Below the pieces are notes generated by a model that saw only the letters and a list, made by a program, of their open reading frames with translations, searched no databases and was not told the origin of the DNA. From Favolaschia claudopus (Eukaryota > Basidiomycota > Agaricomycetes > Agaricales > Mycenaceae): 64,000 nt of DNA. Below are positions 1-10,873 of this stretch, piece by piece. Position numbers and translations under genes: made by a program. Each line of letters begins with the position of its first letter. Position 1 is the stretch's first letter. The stretch covers positions 496,001 through 560,000 of the forward strand of contig JAWWNJ010000026.1 in NCBI GenBank assembly GCA_037176885.1, given 5' to 3'.

Positions 1-75
1 TGCAACAGCTTCAAACGAGCAGTCGTGCGGTCAAGAGAAACCAACAGCGTTAAGCCAAAATAAATCAATTCTGAA

Positions 76-1605
76 TCACAAAGGAATATCGACAGTATCG
101 CCCAACTCCTCCTCGCCCTCGTCGCTCCTTGCACTTCTCGGCGGGCTGACACCCAACTCCTTCTCCATCGGTGGTGGTGGCGGGACCTCGATATTGCTAG
201 GTGTAACGACGCGATGAATCGAAGGCATATCCAACGTCTCCCCAACCGTTGGCGACGACACAGGCGTGGGGAACTTAAACTCGCGATTCATCGTCCCAGG
301 GCGGCTCATGCGCTTCTCCATCACGGAAGTAAGCGCGACGCGTTCAAGCTTGACCTCCTCCGCATCAGGATCGTCGACCGACTCGTTTGCGTGCTCGGGG
401 GTGGAGGCCAACGGCGGAGTCGCGGAAGGATTGACAAAGGACGCAGCCTGCGCCTGCGCCACGGGTGGTGAGGTGTTGCGCGCGAGGGGCGGCATAGATT
501 GACGCGAGCCTGCGCCGCCGGGGCTGGTGGGGGAGCGGGGCGCGGCAGGTTGGGACATAGACTGCGGACGCGCAGGCGCAGGCGTCGGTGGTGTGGCGCC
601 GAGGTTGTATGCAGCGATGGAGACCAGTCTGTGGTAAAATGTGTCAATTCCAACAGGCAAAGCAAAACCAGCAGTAGACCCACTTTCTCTCGGTATGGCA
701 AGCAAAAATCCAATGCGGCTGCACGATGGGAATACTGAGCTGCAAGGCGCGTTGATACTCCACACCCGGAGCGATGGGCGAACTTCGCGAGGGGCTGGAA
801 CCGCTGGGAGTCGCTGCAGGCGTCGTGCATACAAAATGGGTTGTGTCAATTTGTATCTTGTCACTCCACTTGGCTTTCATGTCCCGCAGCGCCATCTTCG
901 CGTTTTCCAGCATCACAGAGTCTTGAACGTTCCCAAAGCAGACCGAGATACCAGAGGTATCGTTCATGGTGTGTGTCCGCACGCGAATAAGGTTCGAAGG
1001 ATATGTTCCAGCGGTCGTGCGCAAAATCAATTGGAAGGTATACTCCGTATTGGGTTCTAACGCAGAAATTTTACTCGAGGTATTCGTTAGTGGAGAGGGT
1101 ATAGGCGCCAAACGCTGTCCATTTCGATAAAAATCCAATGATCGTAATTTGGCGGTGGCAAGTTCGATAAGAGGCCATTCCAAAGTGATTGAGGTTTGTG
1201 TTACATGTCGCAGCTGCGGCGCATAATGAAGCACGCGCCATAGACAAGGTGACAAGCCAGCACACACCTGAAGCTCAGGCGCAGAAGGAGTCCGCACACC
1301 AAATTCCTCCAATATCTCGTCTTGCAATGTCCAAAATTCGGCGTCTCTCCGCTTTTCTTCTGCATGATTTTGGTGGACAGCAATGTTCACAATCGAGCCC
1401 GTCGTTGCGCCAGGCGGTAGTAGAATAGAAGGAAATTCGATGAGATGTGCCCGCTCTCCCAGCAGGATCTAAACATCATAAGAACTAAAGTGCAATAGCC
1501 ACGTATATTCATACCGCCATTCCCGCATCTACTGACGCGTCAAACCAGTGGAAAATGGCGGGTTTGAAGAATTTCAGGCTTACCGAGCTTTCCTACTGTG
1601 AACAT
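76..1605 (-). CDS. CHS5: Chs5-like exomer scaffold (FN3-BRCT)
   Basis: Exomer component homologous to yeast Chs5, which carries chitin synthase III and other cargo from the trans-Golgi to the plasma membrane. I read four exons: 1584-1605, 1515-1531, 684-1468 and 76-628 (stop at 76), giving about 458 residues. The spliced N-terminus (MFTVGKLVDAGMAILLGERA, then EFPSILLPPG) matches the Chs5 dimerisation segment. An FN3 domain follows (TSITLEWPLIELATAKLRSL), then a BRCT domain (SGISVCFGN to PHWIFACHTE, ending SIAAYNLGA). The C-terminal ~180 residues are a Pro/Ser-rich, probably disordered tail ending acidic. The start is the ATG at 1605, since the 22-nt first exon keeps frame through two introns and restores the conserved VGKL start. 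The last intron uses a GTGGGT donor at 683. A decayed copy of its 5' part lies near 23 kb. Confidence 0.9.
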
Positions 1606-2533
1606 GAAGCTCTCCTGGGACGCGGCCATGGCCCTCGAAGTTCACCGGAATGGTGGCTAAAAGAAAGGTGCGTTTTGCTTCCCAAAAAGGAAATTCTCTG
1701 GCGGATTACGATGACTGAACTGTAAGGAAGGAAATCGTTCTTTAGGATCCTTCATTCCCATCAGAAGTATACCGGCAAGCGCCGAAATGTGACGTTGTGT
1801 CACTACTTTTCTCGCTTCTTACAACTCCTACACATCGGTTTTATTCTCTGCCCAGCTGTTGACCTGGGCTATATGGGATGGAATACTCACCGACTTTTCT
1901 CTGCACTGTGGCTGCCATGCGCTACAAGAACGAGGGTACATAAACATTTGTCACACTTGATCCAGGCCCGTGCGCGGGAGAACATGGCGGATCTCCGGTC
2001 CGGACGAAGTCGGCATCTGAGTCATGGTGGCGGTTAAGAAACAGCTTTCTTCCTCACCTCTTGCAGCCTGCCAGTGCCTTCGTCGTCTACTCTCAATGTT
2101 ACTCTCAAAATGCTTCCATCTGCTCGCTCTCGCGCCTATTGTCGGCTATTCAGCACACTCTACTCCACTCTGTTCCCTAGCTGTCTCGGCGTCGAGTTCT
2201 CGAGGATTGCGCGATTTTGACTTTTCTATCGTCGCAACTCCTTGCTTTTCTGCGGGGTTTCTCGTTCCAACTACCAGCATATACCTGTCGCGATCTTTTT
2301 TGACGGAACATGAGCACCATGGTAGCCATTTTTCTTCTCCGATCCTGCCTGACATTCACTGTCGTCTCCCATAGTCTGGTCGTGCATCGCCGCTGTGTTG
2401 GACGATGGTCAGTGCTCCTGATTGTATCTTCTTCTTCACTGTCTAATGGTGCCCCTTTGTAGATCCAGCCCCCCATCTGGCCCCCGCTTCAAACCAGCAA
2501 ATCTCAACCACGTGTGAGTCTCTAGCCAGACAT
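1606..2533. other. intergenic, CHS5 promoter side
   Basis: About 0.9 kb between the CHS5 start and the Helitron frame. It contains the CHS5 promoter. I see only short shadow frames and no recognisable gene. The left Helitron terminus should lie here or just inside 2534-2650, but I could not identify it. Confidence 0.5.
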
Positions 2534-2655
2534 TTGAGACCTTCCGAATCAGAGCCTTCAGATATACAATACGTGCCATGCCGCACGGCCACTGGGAGCG
2601 GTGATATAATACTCTATGAACGAGCTGTCGTTGAGAGCGATAGGACTTATCTCTC

Positions 2656-2816
2656 CGCCGTTGAGACTGGCGTAATTTATCTTATCTCTGGTCTCTGGAG
2701 TTCAACATCTCCAGAGATAAAATCCCACAAACGGGTCGCCATTGAGACCGGCGTAAAAACTCGAATCTCTGCTATGAAATCCCATCACCGGGTCGCCGTT
2801 GAGCTTGGCGCAAAAT
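2656..2816 (+). repeat. imperfect repeats and hairpin at the 5' end of the Helitron frame
   Basis: Three related ~23-nt units, consensus CGCCGTTGAGACYGGCGYAA, start at 2656, 2737 and 2794. A perfect 9-bp stem lies at 2692-2700 and 2709-2717 with an 8-nt loop. All precede the first in-frame ATG or surround it, so this part is more likely 5' subterminal, non-coding DNA than protein. Confidence 0.55.
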
Positions 2817-5800
2817 ATTGTCTCTTTATCATTATCTTGAATTTATCCCTGATGATTACTTCCAATGGTGTCATTTTCCCGTCTTTGAAGGCTTTGTCTA
2901 CTTGCCAAGTACTTGTTTCGTTTCTTCATTCGCGTTTCCTCCATCATGTTTATTATGGCCGAGTGGTTTATACTGTTGTGCGAACTTCTGTCTTCCGCAT
3001 CTTCCCCACTGAACTCAATCATGCTGGCATCCCTCAATTACTAATGGCTGTCTCGGGTCTACATTATTTCTGGTTGACGGTAGCTCATATTTTCGAGCAA
3101 GATATTGCGCTGGTCTTGAATTCTCTCTTTGTCTTCAGATATTCTCGTGCTCGTGCTCCACATATTGATCACGGTCCGAAACTACTTCAAATTGGCGGTG
3201 GACGACGCATTCATGGCAAATTTCATGCTAACCTTGTTTTGCGTCACATCACTAATGCCAATGGCATTCAGAATCTTGCCGAGGGATCCTTTATGTTTGA
3301 GCTTCAATGCCAACTGAACGAGGTTGACGCGCTGCTCCAAAAACGGCATAATGCCGCTTTGGTTTCTACTACTCTTCCGTTTCACGCAATGTTACCGCTG
3401 CTGACTAAAGCAGAAATGCTGGATACTACACGATTGCATGGAGTGATAATCTCGAGACAGTCTAAAGTTGCAGACATTCGCGCTGCTTTGGCGGCCCATT
3501 CTTGCATGGGAAGCCAATGTCCACCCGTTTCCAGTGTCATGCGGTTCATGCCCCCTGTTATAGATGGGGACCGTGTGGCTAAATCTATCTCTAATAAACC
3601 TGCTCGTAACGCCATGTCTGAGGCGTACAGGCTTGACAGAGAAACTAAAGTGTCTGATGCAGCCCGAAATATCCGTTTCAGACAAAAACTTGCTGTTGGT
3701 GAATTACAGCCAGCACCCTTTCCTCCTGACCCATTAAATAACGGAGATTTACACCGTATCTTGACAGGTTGTTCAGAGGCCTTCTTGCCAGAACGATTCG
3801 TTGAGGCAGGGTGTGCAGTCTGCGGGATGCTTCAACCCGTTACCAAACTCTCGTTGCTTGCGGATTTCAAAGGCTCCCTCGATGTATTGTGTGCTCAAGG
3901 CGTCACACGAAAAGAACGGTTCCACATTGAAGATCAAATTGAAGACTTACCTGGACCTGTTCTTGCAGATGGTTGTGATCACTTGTGCGTTGATTGCGAG
4001 GAAGACCTTGCCAAATCATCGATTCCAAGAAACGCTTTGGCAAAACACTGTTGGCTCGGCCCCATACCTTCTGAGCTGGAAGGTTTGTCATATGCTGAGA
4101 GTGTCATGATTGCTAAAGTGCGTCACAATCGGTGTGTTATTCGAGTAAACTCTGGTCGCGTTCGAATGCACGCAAATGCGATCATGTTTGCACAGCCCGT
4201 GCTGAAGGTTTATCTGAAGCTACCACCTTCGCGGCAAGAGATGAGCGAAATCCTTGCTTTTGTGTTCACTGGCTCTGCTGCTCCAACTCAAGAAGACTTT
4301 GACCGCACGCCCATGTTGGTCCGCAGAAATAAGGTCGCTGCTGCGCTGAACTGGCTGAAACTAAACCATGAGGGTTATGCTGACCTTGAGATTTCTGAGG
4401 AAAATTTATTGTCGTACAAACACCATGACATCCCTGTTGTCGTTGATTACCGGAGAACTGACTCGGAACCTCACGATTCAATCCCTGCTGTCGCTCGGAG
4501 TGTTAGTGACACTAATGAGGAGTACGGTACTTCAAAAGGCCCTTGCTCATTTGCCGTTCACGGCCTTACAGGTGCAGAATACTCTGACGCAAGTATGACC
4601 ACTATCAAAGCCATCGCATTGCAGCATTTAACAAGGAAAGGAAGTATGCTGGGTATTGGACGCTCCGATGATCCGGAGCCCATGTATAAAAATGTTGAAG
4701 CATATCCTGGTATGTTCCCTTGGCTCTTCCCATACGGCAAAGGTGGTATTGGCCATCCAACCCATCGACATATCATGTCAGATTTTGCGCGGAAAAGAAA
4801 TTTATTGATGTACCACGACAAACGTTTTCAGTTAGACACTTACTTTCCAATGATTGCGTTCAACCACGAGCAATTGAAAGGTGCCTCTGTAGGTAGCAAA
4901 ATCCTTGTCAAGCGTTCAAACTTCGAAGAAATTTCCCAGAGGCTCAGAAGGATAAATCCTGAAGTTGCGGGAAATATTGCCGACCGTTTGGCAGAGGGAG
5001 AGCATGTCAAGCCTGAAAACGAAGCCGAAAGAGATTGTTTTGACCTCATGCATGATCTTGACACCATCGGCGCACATGTACCTGGAGCAGCAACAAGCAA
5101 GCGACATCAGCGCAACCAGATTTGGTCAACAACTGCCTTCATGGGAGCTCCGACTTGGTTTGTAACCATGGCCTGGAATGACAGCGGCCATCCTTTAGCT
5201 TTGTATTATGCTCAAGGTGATGTTGTGTACAAACCTGAGATCCGAACATCTGATGAACGGAACAAATTAATGTCTCAAAATCCGGTTGCTGCTGCTCGCT
5301 TTTTCCATTTCATGGTCGAGGTTTTTCTGAAAGAAGTTTTGTGTTGGGAAAGGGAAGAGACCGGGGTTTTCGGCAGCACAAGCGGTTTTTATGGTACAGT
5401 TGAACAGCAAGGTCGACTTACTCTTCATTTACACATCCTGATCTGGATCGCAAACGCACTGTCACCGCAGGAGATACGTGATAAACTGGCAGCCAAAGAC
5501 AGTGAGTTCACATCAAAGCTAGTAGCATATCTTGAATCAACTCACCAAGGTGAATTTACTTACGGTTCTCTGACTGATGTAAGCGCTCGAGTTGGATACG
5601 ACCCCACAACCCGAGTTGATGTGAAAGATCAATCAACGGGTTTATCCAAACCCACTCTGACCTTGCCTGAAGCACCCCCCGCATTTTCATTGTGCACAAA
5701 GGATGATTGTGAAGGGAACTGCAAAGCTTGTGTCAGCTTCTTGCATTGGCGGAGACAATATGAATTTGAAGTGGACGAATTACTGTTACGATCCAATGTT

Positions 5801-8800
5801 CATGAGTGTCAGCACTCCGTGGTTGACGCACAGGATGAGGAAAATAAAAAAGACTGGAGACACCTTAAAAAGCGCAACAAGATCAAAATTCGAATACAAG
5901 AACGACGAGGCTGTCTCACCAAATCCGGCGTTTGCAAAGCTCGCTTTCCCAGAGATTGTTTTGAAACCACTACTGTAGACGAGGATGGTCATCTGAATAT
6001 CAAGCACCATGAGCCTAAATTGAACACGATCAACCCAATGATTACCTATTTCTCAAGATGTAATACCGATTGTACCAGTTTGTTGTCCGGGACCGCAGTA
6101 AAAGCTGTTGTATCCTATGTTTCTGATTATGTATCCAAAATAGGACTGAAGTCGTACCAAGCCTTTGCATCCGTATTCGATGTATTTGAGCGCAACGCTG
6201 ATAGTGCCAATTTTGGGGATGACTCGACTAGAAAACTGATGCGACAAATGGTTAATTCAATGTCCACAAAAATGGAAATAGGCAGTCCTATGGCGTCCCT
6301 GTATCTGCTCGGAAACCCTGATTATTATACGAGTCATACTTTTGTGAATTTCAGTTGGCGCACATACGTGACCTTTGTGCAAAAATACTGGTCAGAGCGA
6401 GTTGATTCCGAAGATCAGCGCATGGATGAAGAGATCCCCGATGATAAGTTGGCTCTGCGGAACAATCGAGGAGCGATTTTGGCTTCGTCTATTGTTGATG
6501 ATTACACTATGCGACCTCACATCTACGAGTCGGTCAATTTGTATGAATGGATTCAGTGCCATCAGAAGAAGGAGCTCACAACCCGAGAACGAGCATTGTT
6601 TGCAGAAGAACACAAAATGAGAGAGGAGAATTTTGAGAACCTTTATACTGACAAAGACAGCGATGACGACACAAGCTTTCTCGACGATGATATGGGCTCA
6701 GTTGCGAGAACAGAAGATGGACCAGGCGAGAATGATTTTTGGAATATAGCGGATCCAGATGAGGCTCTGGTCGAAAATTACGAAAAACAAATTAGAGAGG
6801 AAAAGGTTGTCAAACACACCTTCATAGGCGCTCATAAGGAAAGAGAAACGCACGGTGTGTATTGTGATTTTTCCAGGATTCATAGTATTATCCCCAATTT
6901 TCTCGGAGGAGCTATTCCACGATCTGATCGAGGTAATAGAGAGTATTACTCGATGACCATACTTACCCTATTCAAACCATGGCGACTACCACAAAACCTC
7001 AAGGATGAGAAGTCAACCTGGGATGAAACCTTGTTAGAACACGATTTCACTGATAGGCAGAAGAAACTTTTGCAGAACTTTAATCTTCGCTACGAATGCA
7101 ATGATGCTCGCGATGATTACTACGCGGCGACACGAAAGAAAATTATGGAATCAGAGCCGAGACTTGGTGGCTACTATCACAATCGGTTCCTCGGCGAGAA
7201 AGACAAACTTGGTGATTTCATCGAAAACGACCTTGACGACAATGGCATAGAAGTTTTCCCGCAGTTGGTTGGCAGAAAAACCCATAAGCTGCGTACCGAA
7301 ATGGAGGAAATACGGCAGGTTCTGGCCGGTGCCAAATGGCTCAACAGAACAGTCGACGGTCAGCTCACCAATGTTAACACTAGCCCTTTAATACCACTGT
7401 ATAAGACGAAAACCAGCTGGTCAAAAGTTGTAAAGGAAGAGAGGAGTCTGCTCACCTCGAACAAACTTGCAAACATGCCGGAGCAAAGCAGTGACGGCTC
7501 TGGTCACAAAAAGTATACACAAAATACCGTCGAAGAGCTGCCATATGACTATTTCAAACCTAAAGCACATATTGACCCGGTCGCAAACGAACAGTATAAG
7601 AGCCAATGCTGCATGAAATACACGCTGAATCAAGAGCAAGAACGGGCGTTCAGATTGATAGCAGACCATGCATCGTCGAAACAGCCGACCCCGCTGAAGA
7701 TGTACCTTGGTGGAATGGGGGGTTCAGGAAAATCCCAGGTTATCAAGGCAATCACCTTGTTCTTCGAATTGAGAAATGAAGCATACCGGTTCATGATCCT
7801 TGGACCAACAGGGTCTACAGCGGCGCAGGTACATGGGTCAACATATCACTCCGTTTTCAAGGTGCCACGAGATAGTGCAAAGAAAAATAAAGATGATATT
7901 GATGGGATAACAAACGAGGCGGCTTCGATGGCTGCAGTAAATGAGCGTATACAAGGGGTTGAGTATGTGTTCCTAGACGAGGTATCCATGGTGTCCTGCA
8001 ATGATCTTCAGATTTTAGCAAGCCAGGCTGCAAAAGCACGGAACATACATGACGTTGCATTTGGAGGGTTGAATGTTATTCTCGCAGGTGACTTTGCTCA
8101 ACTTCCACCAACAGGAGGACCAGCATTGTATAGTGACTTGAAGGCATTTCACTTAGCGGACGCAAAGACCCGATATGATCAAGAGTCTGTTTTGGGTCGC
8201 ATCCTTTGGCACCAATTCACGACGGTGGTAATCCTACGTAAAAATATGAGACAGAAGGAATCAACAGCAGATGATATAAAGCTTCGTACTGCTCTAGAAA
8301 ATATGCGATATCGATCGTGTACTCGCGAAGACATTCAATTTTTGCGGACTCGTGTGGCCAGTGATCGGCCAGGGCATCCTCACCTTGACTCGGTCTTGTT
8401 TCGAGACGTCTCAGTTATAACCGCTTTGAATGTTCACAAGGATACCATGAATGAACTTGGAGCGAAGAGATTTGCCCGAGACACGGGACAGGAACTGCGT
8501 GAATTCTACTCTATAGATAGGCTGAGTGGAAAAGGTGTCGACAAGCACAAATGGAAACATTGCGAGCAAGCGCACCTGAAACGGATAGGACCTCAGCTCC
8601 AAGAGCAACTCTGGAACGCAACACCATCAGCAACTTCTGAGCATGTCCCCGGTTGCCTTCGCCTTTGTGTTGGGATGCCGGTGATGATAAAATCGAACGA
8701 TGCGACCGAGTTGTGTATAACCAAAGGCCAGGAAGCTTTTGTTAGAGGTTGGGACGAAGCTAAGGGTCCACATGGGAAGCGCGTGCTGGAAACTTTGTTC

Positions 8801-10363
8801 GTTGAATTGATTAAGCCGCCGCGCTGTATACAGATCAAAGATTTACCGGTAAACGTAGTCCCTCTTCCAAGAACCACGTTGAAGATCACGGCGCTCCTCG
8901 AAGATGATACCCTGTTAGGTCTGAATCGGGACCAAGTACTTGTACTGCCGAATTTTGCGATGACTGACTATGGGGCTCAGGGTAAATCTAGAAATCCAAA
9001 TGTGTGCCATGTAAATAACTGCAAAACTCACATGGGATATTATGTTTGTCTCTCCCGCGGCACGAAGGCAGAAGGTACTGTGATTATTCAAGGATTCGAC
9101 GAGAAGATGATCACCGGTGGGCTGCCGGGACATATACGACAAGAATTTCGAGAATTGGAGATGCTGGACGATATTACCCGATTGAACCAAGCTGGGAAGT
9201 TGCCACCGCAAGTTACGGGGATTTATCGAGGTCAGCTCTTGCGGTCGTACAAGCGTTGGCGGAAGAACTGCGAGGATCCCGACCATTTCCATCCTGCAAT
9301 CAAACTAGAGCGGAACATTGCCGAGAAGTTTCAAAAGCCCGATGTTTACGATGAATGGAGGCCGACCTTTGACGATAAACCTGGCGAGAAACGAAAAGCA
9401 ACGGATGATATATCGGAGTCGAAGAAGAAAGCCGCAAAAGGATCAATGCAGCCGTCCGATCAGCAGCAAGCAAATACAAACACAACTATCTCTCTTCCAC
9501 CCACAACTCCAGCCGCACCCCTTGGCTTGATCTGGGACAATAACAACTGGAGCTGTGGCTACGATGCCCTGTTTACTCCCCTTGGCCACTTGTGGCGTTC
9601 TGACCGTCAATTTTGGACCACCACCTTGAATGATCTAAATCCGCTCCTCGGCGTATGGGCAAACTCTATGGTCACAAATGAAGGCTCTCCAGAAAGTCCT
9701 AGAAACAGTGTTCGACAGCTATTGACTTACTCTAATGCTGTAAAGTTTCCGCTCGGTCCAATTCCCATACGTCTGGATGATTTATTCTCTGCTTTAATCA
9801 ACGAGACGACACACGGCTACGCAAGTACCTCTTGTGAGAGTTGCGGATATCAAGAGGACGGGTTCGTTGACACTCTGGGGATGTATCTTACAACATACCG
9901 CACCTTTTATATGCTTCAACATCCTAGCGCCGCGCCTCTGCTCTTGTCTCAATGGCTAGCCCACCATCTCGATTGCCATGTTCGACGGGTATGCCCTCGT
10001 TGTATGAATAATGGACGCAGCAGTCAGCTCAGACGACGAACGACTTTGGCATCAGTCCCTCCTCTTCTATTCCTAGGCATCTCGCTCAATAATATTGTTG
10101 TCGACGATGCTCTGTATTTCAAAAACGAGACGCTGGACGAAACTCTGAGGCTGATTGGGCTGGTGTATCACTCACAGGCAGCCCACCATTTCACAAGTAT
10201 CACGGTGGGCCAAGACAGAGAGCTATGGTATCACGACGGCATGACCACTGGCCGTACTTGCGTCCATCTCGGAAGCCTTGTCACGGTCGACAAACTACTC
10301 CTCCACTCCATTGGTGATTACAAGCTTGCAGCTGCCATTTATGCGCGCTCAGCGCCGGCTTGA
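2774..10363 (+). CDS. Helitron Rep-PIF1 helicase with C-terminal USP-like peptidase domain
   Basis: Numbering here follows the open frame from 2534, whose first codon is TTG; the first in-frame ATG is at 2774 (residue 81). Residues ~420-640 hold a Cys-containing N-terminal region common in fungal Helitron proteins. The Helitron-like Rep region follows: FPWLFPYGKGG near 730, the HUH histidines H965 and H967 (LHLHILIW), Cys-rich zinc-binding stretches, and the catalytic tyrosines Y1195 and Y1199 with K1202 (SYVSDYVSK). The PIF1 helicase has Walker A GGMGGSGKS (1726-1734), Walker B FLDE (D1815, E1816), then AGDFAQLPP. After a Lys-rich linker, a C-terminal domain looks like a USP-type cysteine peptidase: C2341 in WSCGYDA, H2552 in HHFTSI, D2568 in WYHDG, with two CxxC pairs between them. 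Expected role: nuclear single-strand nicking, unwinding and strand transfer during transposition. The peptidase assignment is from motif spacing only. Confidence 0.88.
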   Translation: MKSHHRVAVELGAKYCLFIIILNLSLMITSNGVIFPSLKALSTCQVLVSFLHSRFLHHVYYGRVVYTVVRTSVFRIFPTELNHAGIPQLLMAVSGLHYFWLTVAHIFEQDIALVLNSLFVFRYSRARAPHIDHGPKLLQIGGGRRIHGKFHANLVLRHITNANGIQNLAEGSFMFELQCQLNEVDALLQKRHNAALVSTTLPFHAMLPLLTKAEMLDTTRLHGVIISRQSKVADIRAALAAHSCMGSQCPPVSSVMRFMPPVIDGDRVAKSISNKPARNAMSEAYRLDRETKVSDAARNIRFRQKLAVGELQPAPFPPDPLNNGDLHRILTGCSEAFLPERFVEAGCAVCGMLQPVTKLSLLADFKGSLDVLCAQGVTRKERFHIEDQIEDLPGPVLADGCDHLCVDCEEDLAKSSIPRNALAKHCWLGPIPSELEGLSYAESVMIAKVRHNRCVIRVNSGRVRMHANAIMFAQPVLKVYLKLPPSRQEMSEILAFVFTGSAAPTQEDFDRTPMLVRRNKVAAALNWLKLNHEGYADLEISEENLLSYKHHDIPVVVDYRRTDSEPHDSIPAVARSVSDTNEEYGTSKGPCSFAVHGLTGAEYSDASMTTIKAIALQHLTRKGSMLGIGRSDDPEPMYKNVEAYPGMFPWLFPYGKGGIGHPTHRHIMSDFARKRNLLMYHDKRFQLDTYFPMIAFNHEQLKGASVGSKILVKRSNFEEISQRLRRINPEVAGNIADRLAEGEHVKPENEAERDCFDLMHDLDTIGAHVPGAATSKRHQRNQIWSTTAFMGAPTWFVTMAWNDSGHPLALYYAQGDVVYKPEIRTSDERNKLMSQNPVAAARFFHFMVEVFLKEVLCWEREETGVFGSTSGFYGTVEQQGRLTLHLHILIWIANALSPQEIRDKLAAKDSEFTSKLVAYLESTHQGEFTYGSLTDVSARVGYDPTTRVDVKDQSTGLSKPTLTLPEAPPAFSLCTKDDCEGNCKACVSFLHWRRQYEFEVDELLLRSNVHECQHSVVDAQDEENKKDWRHLKKRNKIKIRIQERRGCLTKSGVCKARFPRDCFETTTVDEDGHLNIKHHEPKLNTINPMITYFSRCNTDCTSLLSGTAVKAVVSYVSDYVSKIGLKSYQAFASVFDVFERNADSANFGDDSTRKLMRQMVNSMSTKMEIGSPMASLYLLGNPDYYTSHTFVNFSWRTYVTFVQKYWSERVDSEDQRMDEEIPDDKLALRNNRGAILASSIVDDYTMRPHIYESVNLYEWIQCHQKKELTTRERALFAEEHKMREENFENLYTDKDSDDDTSFLDDDMGSVARTEDGPGENDFWNIADPDEALVENYEKQIREEKVVKHTFIGAHKERETHGVYCDFSRIHSIIPNFLGGAIPRSDRGNREYYSMTILTLFKPWRLPQNLKDEKSTWDETLLEHDFTDRQKKLLQNFNLRYECNDARDDYYAATRKKIMESEPRLGGYYHNRFLGEKDKLGDFIENDLDDNGIEVFPQLVGRKTHKLRTEMEEIRQVLAGAKWLNRTVDGQLTNVNTSPLIPLYKTKTSWSKVVKEERSLLTSNKLANMPEQSSDGSGHKKYTQNTVEELPYDYFKPKAHIDPVANEQYKSQCCMKYTLNQEQERAFRLIADHASSKQPTPLKMYLGGMGGSGKSQVIKAITLFFELRNEAYRFMILGPTGSTAAQVHGSTYHSVFKVPRDSAKKNKDDIDGITNEAASMAAVNERIQGVEYVFLDEVSMVSCNDLQILASQAAKARNIHDVAFGGLNVILAGDFAQLPPTGGPALYSDLKAFHLADAKTRYDQESVLGRILWHQFTTVVILRKNMRQKESTADDIKLRTALENMRYRSCTREDIQFLRTRVASDRPGHPHLDSVLFRDVSVITALNVHKDTMNELGAKRFARDTGQELREFYSIDRLSGKGVDKHKWKHCEQAHLKRIGPQLQEQLWNATPSATSEHVPGCLRLCVGMPVMIKSNDATELCITKGQEAFVRGWDEAKGPHGKRVLETLFVELIKPPRCIQIKDLPVNVVPLPRTTLKITALLEDDTLLGLNRDQVLVLPNFAMTDYGAQGKSRNPNVCHVNNCKTHMGYYVCLSRGTKAEGTVIIQGFDEKMITGGLPGHIRQEFRELEMLDDITRLNQAGKLPPQVTGIYRGQLLRSYKRWRKNCEDPDHFHPAIKLERNIAEKFQKPDVYDEWRPTFDDKPGEKRKATDDISESKKKAAKGSMQPSDQQQANTNTTISLPPTTPAAPLGLIWDNNNWSCGYDALFTPLGHLWRSDRQFWTTTLNDLNPLLGVWANSMVTNEGSPESPRNSVRQLLTYSNAVKFPLGPIPIRLDDLFSALINETTHGYASTSCESCGYQEDGFVDTLGMYLTTYRTFYMLQHPSAAPLLLSQWLAHHLDCHVRRVCPRCMNNGRSSQLRRRTTLASVPPLLFLGISLNNIVVDDALYFKNETLDETLRLIGLVYHSQAAHHFTSITVGQDRELWYHDGMTTGRTCVHLGSLVTVDKLLLHSIGDYKLAAAIYARSAPA

Positions 10364-10873
10364 AACTTGACCGAGTTTTTCGCACTGTTTTGTAACGAAC
10401 AACTCGGGATAGCGGGGCGGATAGTCGAGGTTCTGGGGCTGGCAGAGAGGTAATTGAGGGGAGAAACAGCATAGAACATACTAGGACGGCCATATGTACA
10501 TTCGTCGCAAATTGTCGCCTGGAGTGATTTTCGGAATTCATCGATATTCATTACGATACACTGGTGACGGGTCTAGGATCAAATCGGAATCGTACCTGCC
10601 ATGCGAAGCAATGGCCTCAAGGCCAAGTGGTGTCTGCGAATCTCGCTTAGAGCATTTTCCGTTCAGACGGTGTACATGTTCCCAATACGAAATATAGCAA
10701 ACGTGGTAGCTGGTATTACATTGCGGCAAAGTCGAAGCATATATACATAAGTTACCATCCAACAAAACCGTAACCGTACCATGTGGGAAGAAAAAGCATT
10801 CATTGGTTGTGTCCAGAAACGAGCTGGACGCTACCGGAGATTTCTGCACGAAACCCAGACCGTATCTTCAAAG
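10364..10873. other. intergenic; right end of Helitron expected here
   Basis: No gene seen. The stretch separates the Helitron stop codon from the convergent stop of the fusion kinase. A weak inverted match (GACCGAG / CTCGG) occurs just after the stop codon, but no convincing Helitron 3' terminus was found. Confidence 0.4.

Larger units (their letters stand above)
2534..10363 (+). mobile_element. Helitron-type rolling-circle transposon (coding body)
   Basis: A single frame of about 7.8 kb without an intron carries all the hallmarks of a Helitron: a HUH-type replication initiator and a PIF1-family helicase in one protein. It sits between CHS5 and a kinase gene and is much longer and less intron-rich than its host-gene neighbours. 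The element must extend beyond these coordinates. I could not place the expected 5'-TC or 3' hairpin plus CTRR ends. The absence of any stop or frameshift suggests a young, possibly autonomous copy. Confidence 0.88.

Noticed and set aside
2534..2773. TTG as start of the Helitron protein
   Set aside because: A nuclear fungal gene is unlikely to start at TTG and this part is repetitive; first in-frame ATG is at 2774.
10364..10500. CTAG near 10485 as the Helitron 3' end
   Set aside because: No 3' hairpin directly precedes it and no paralogous empty site was available to confirm.
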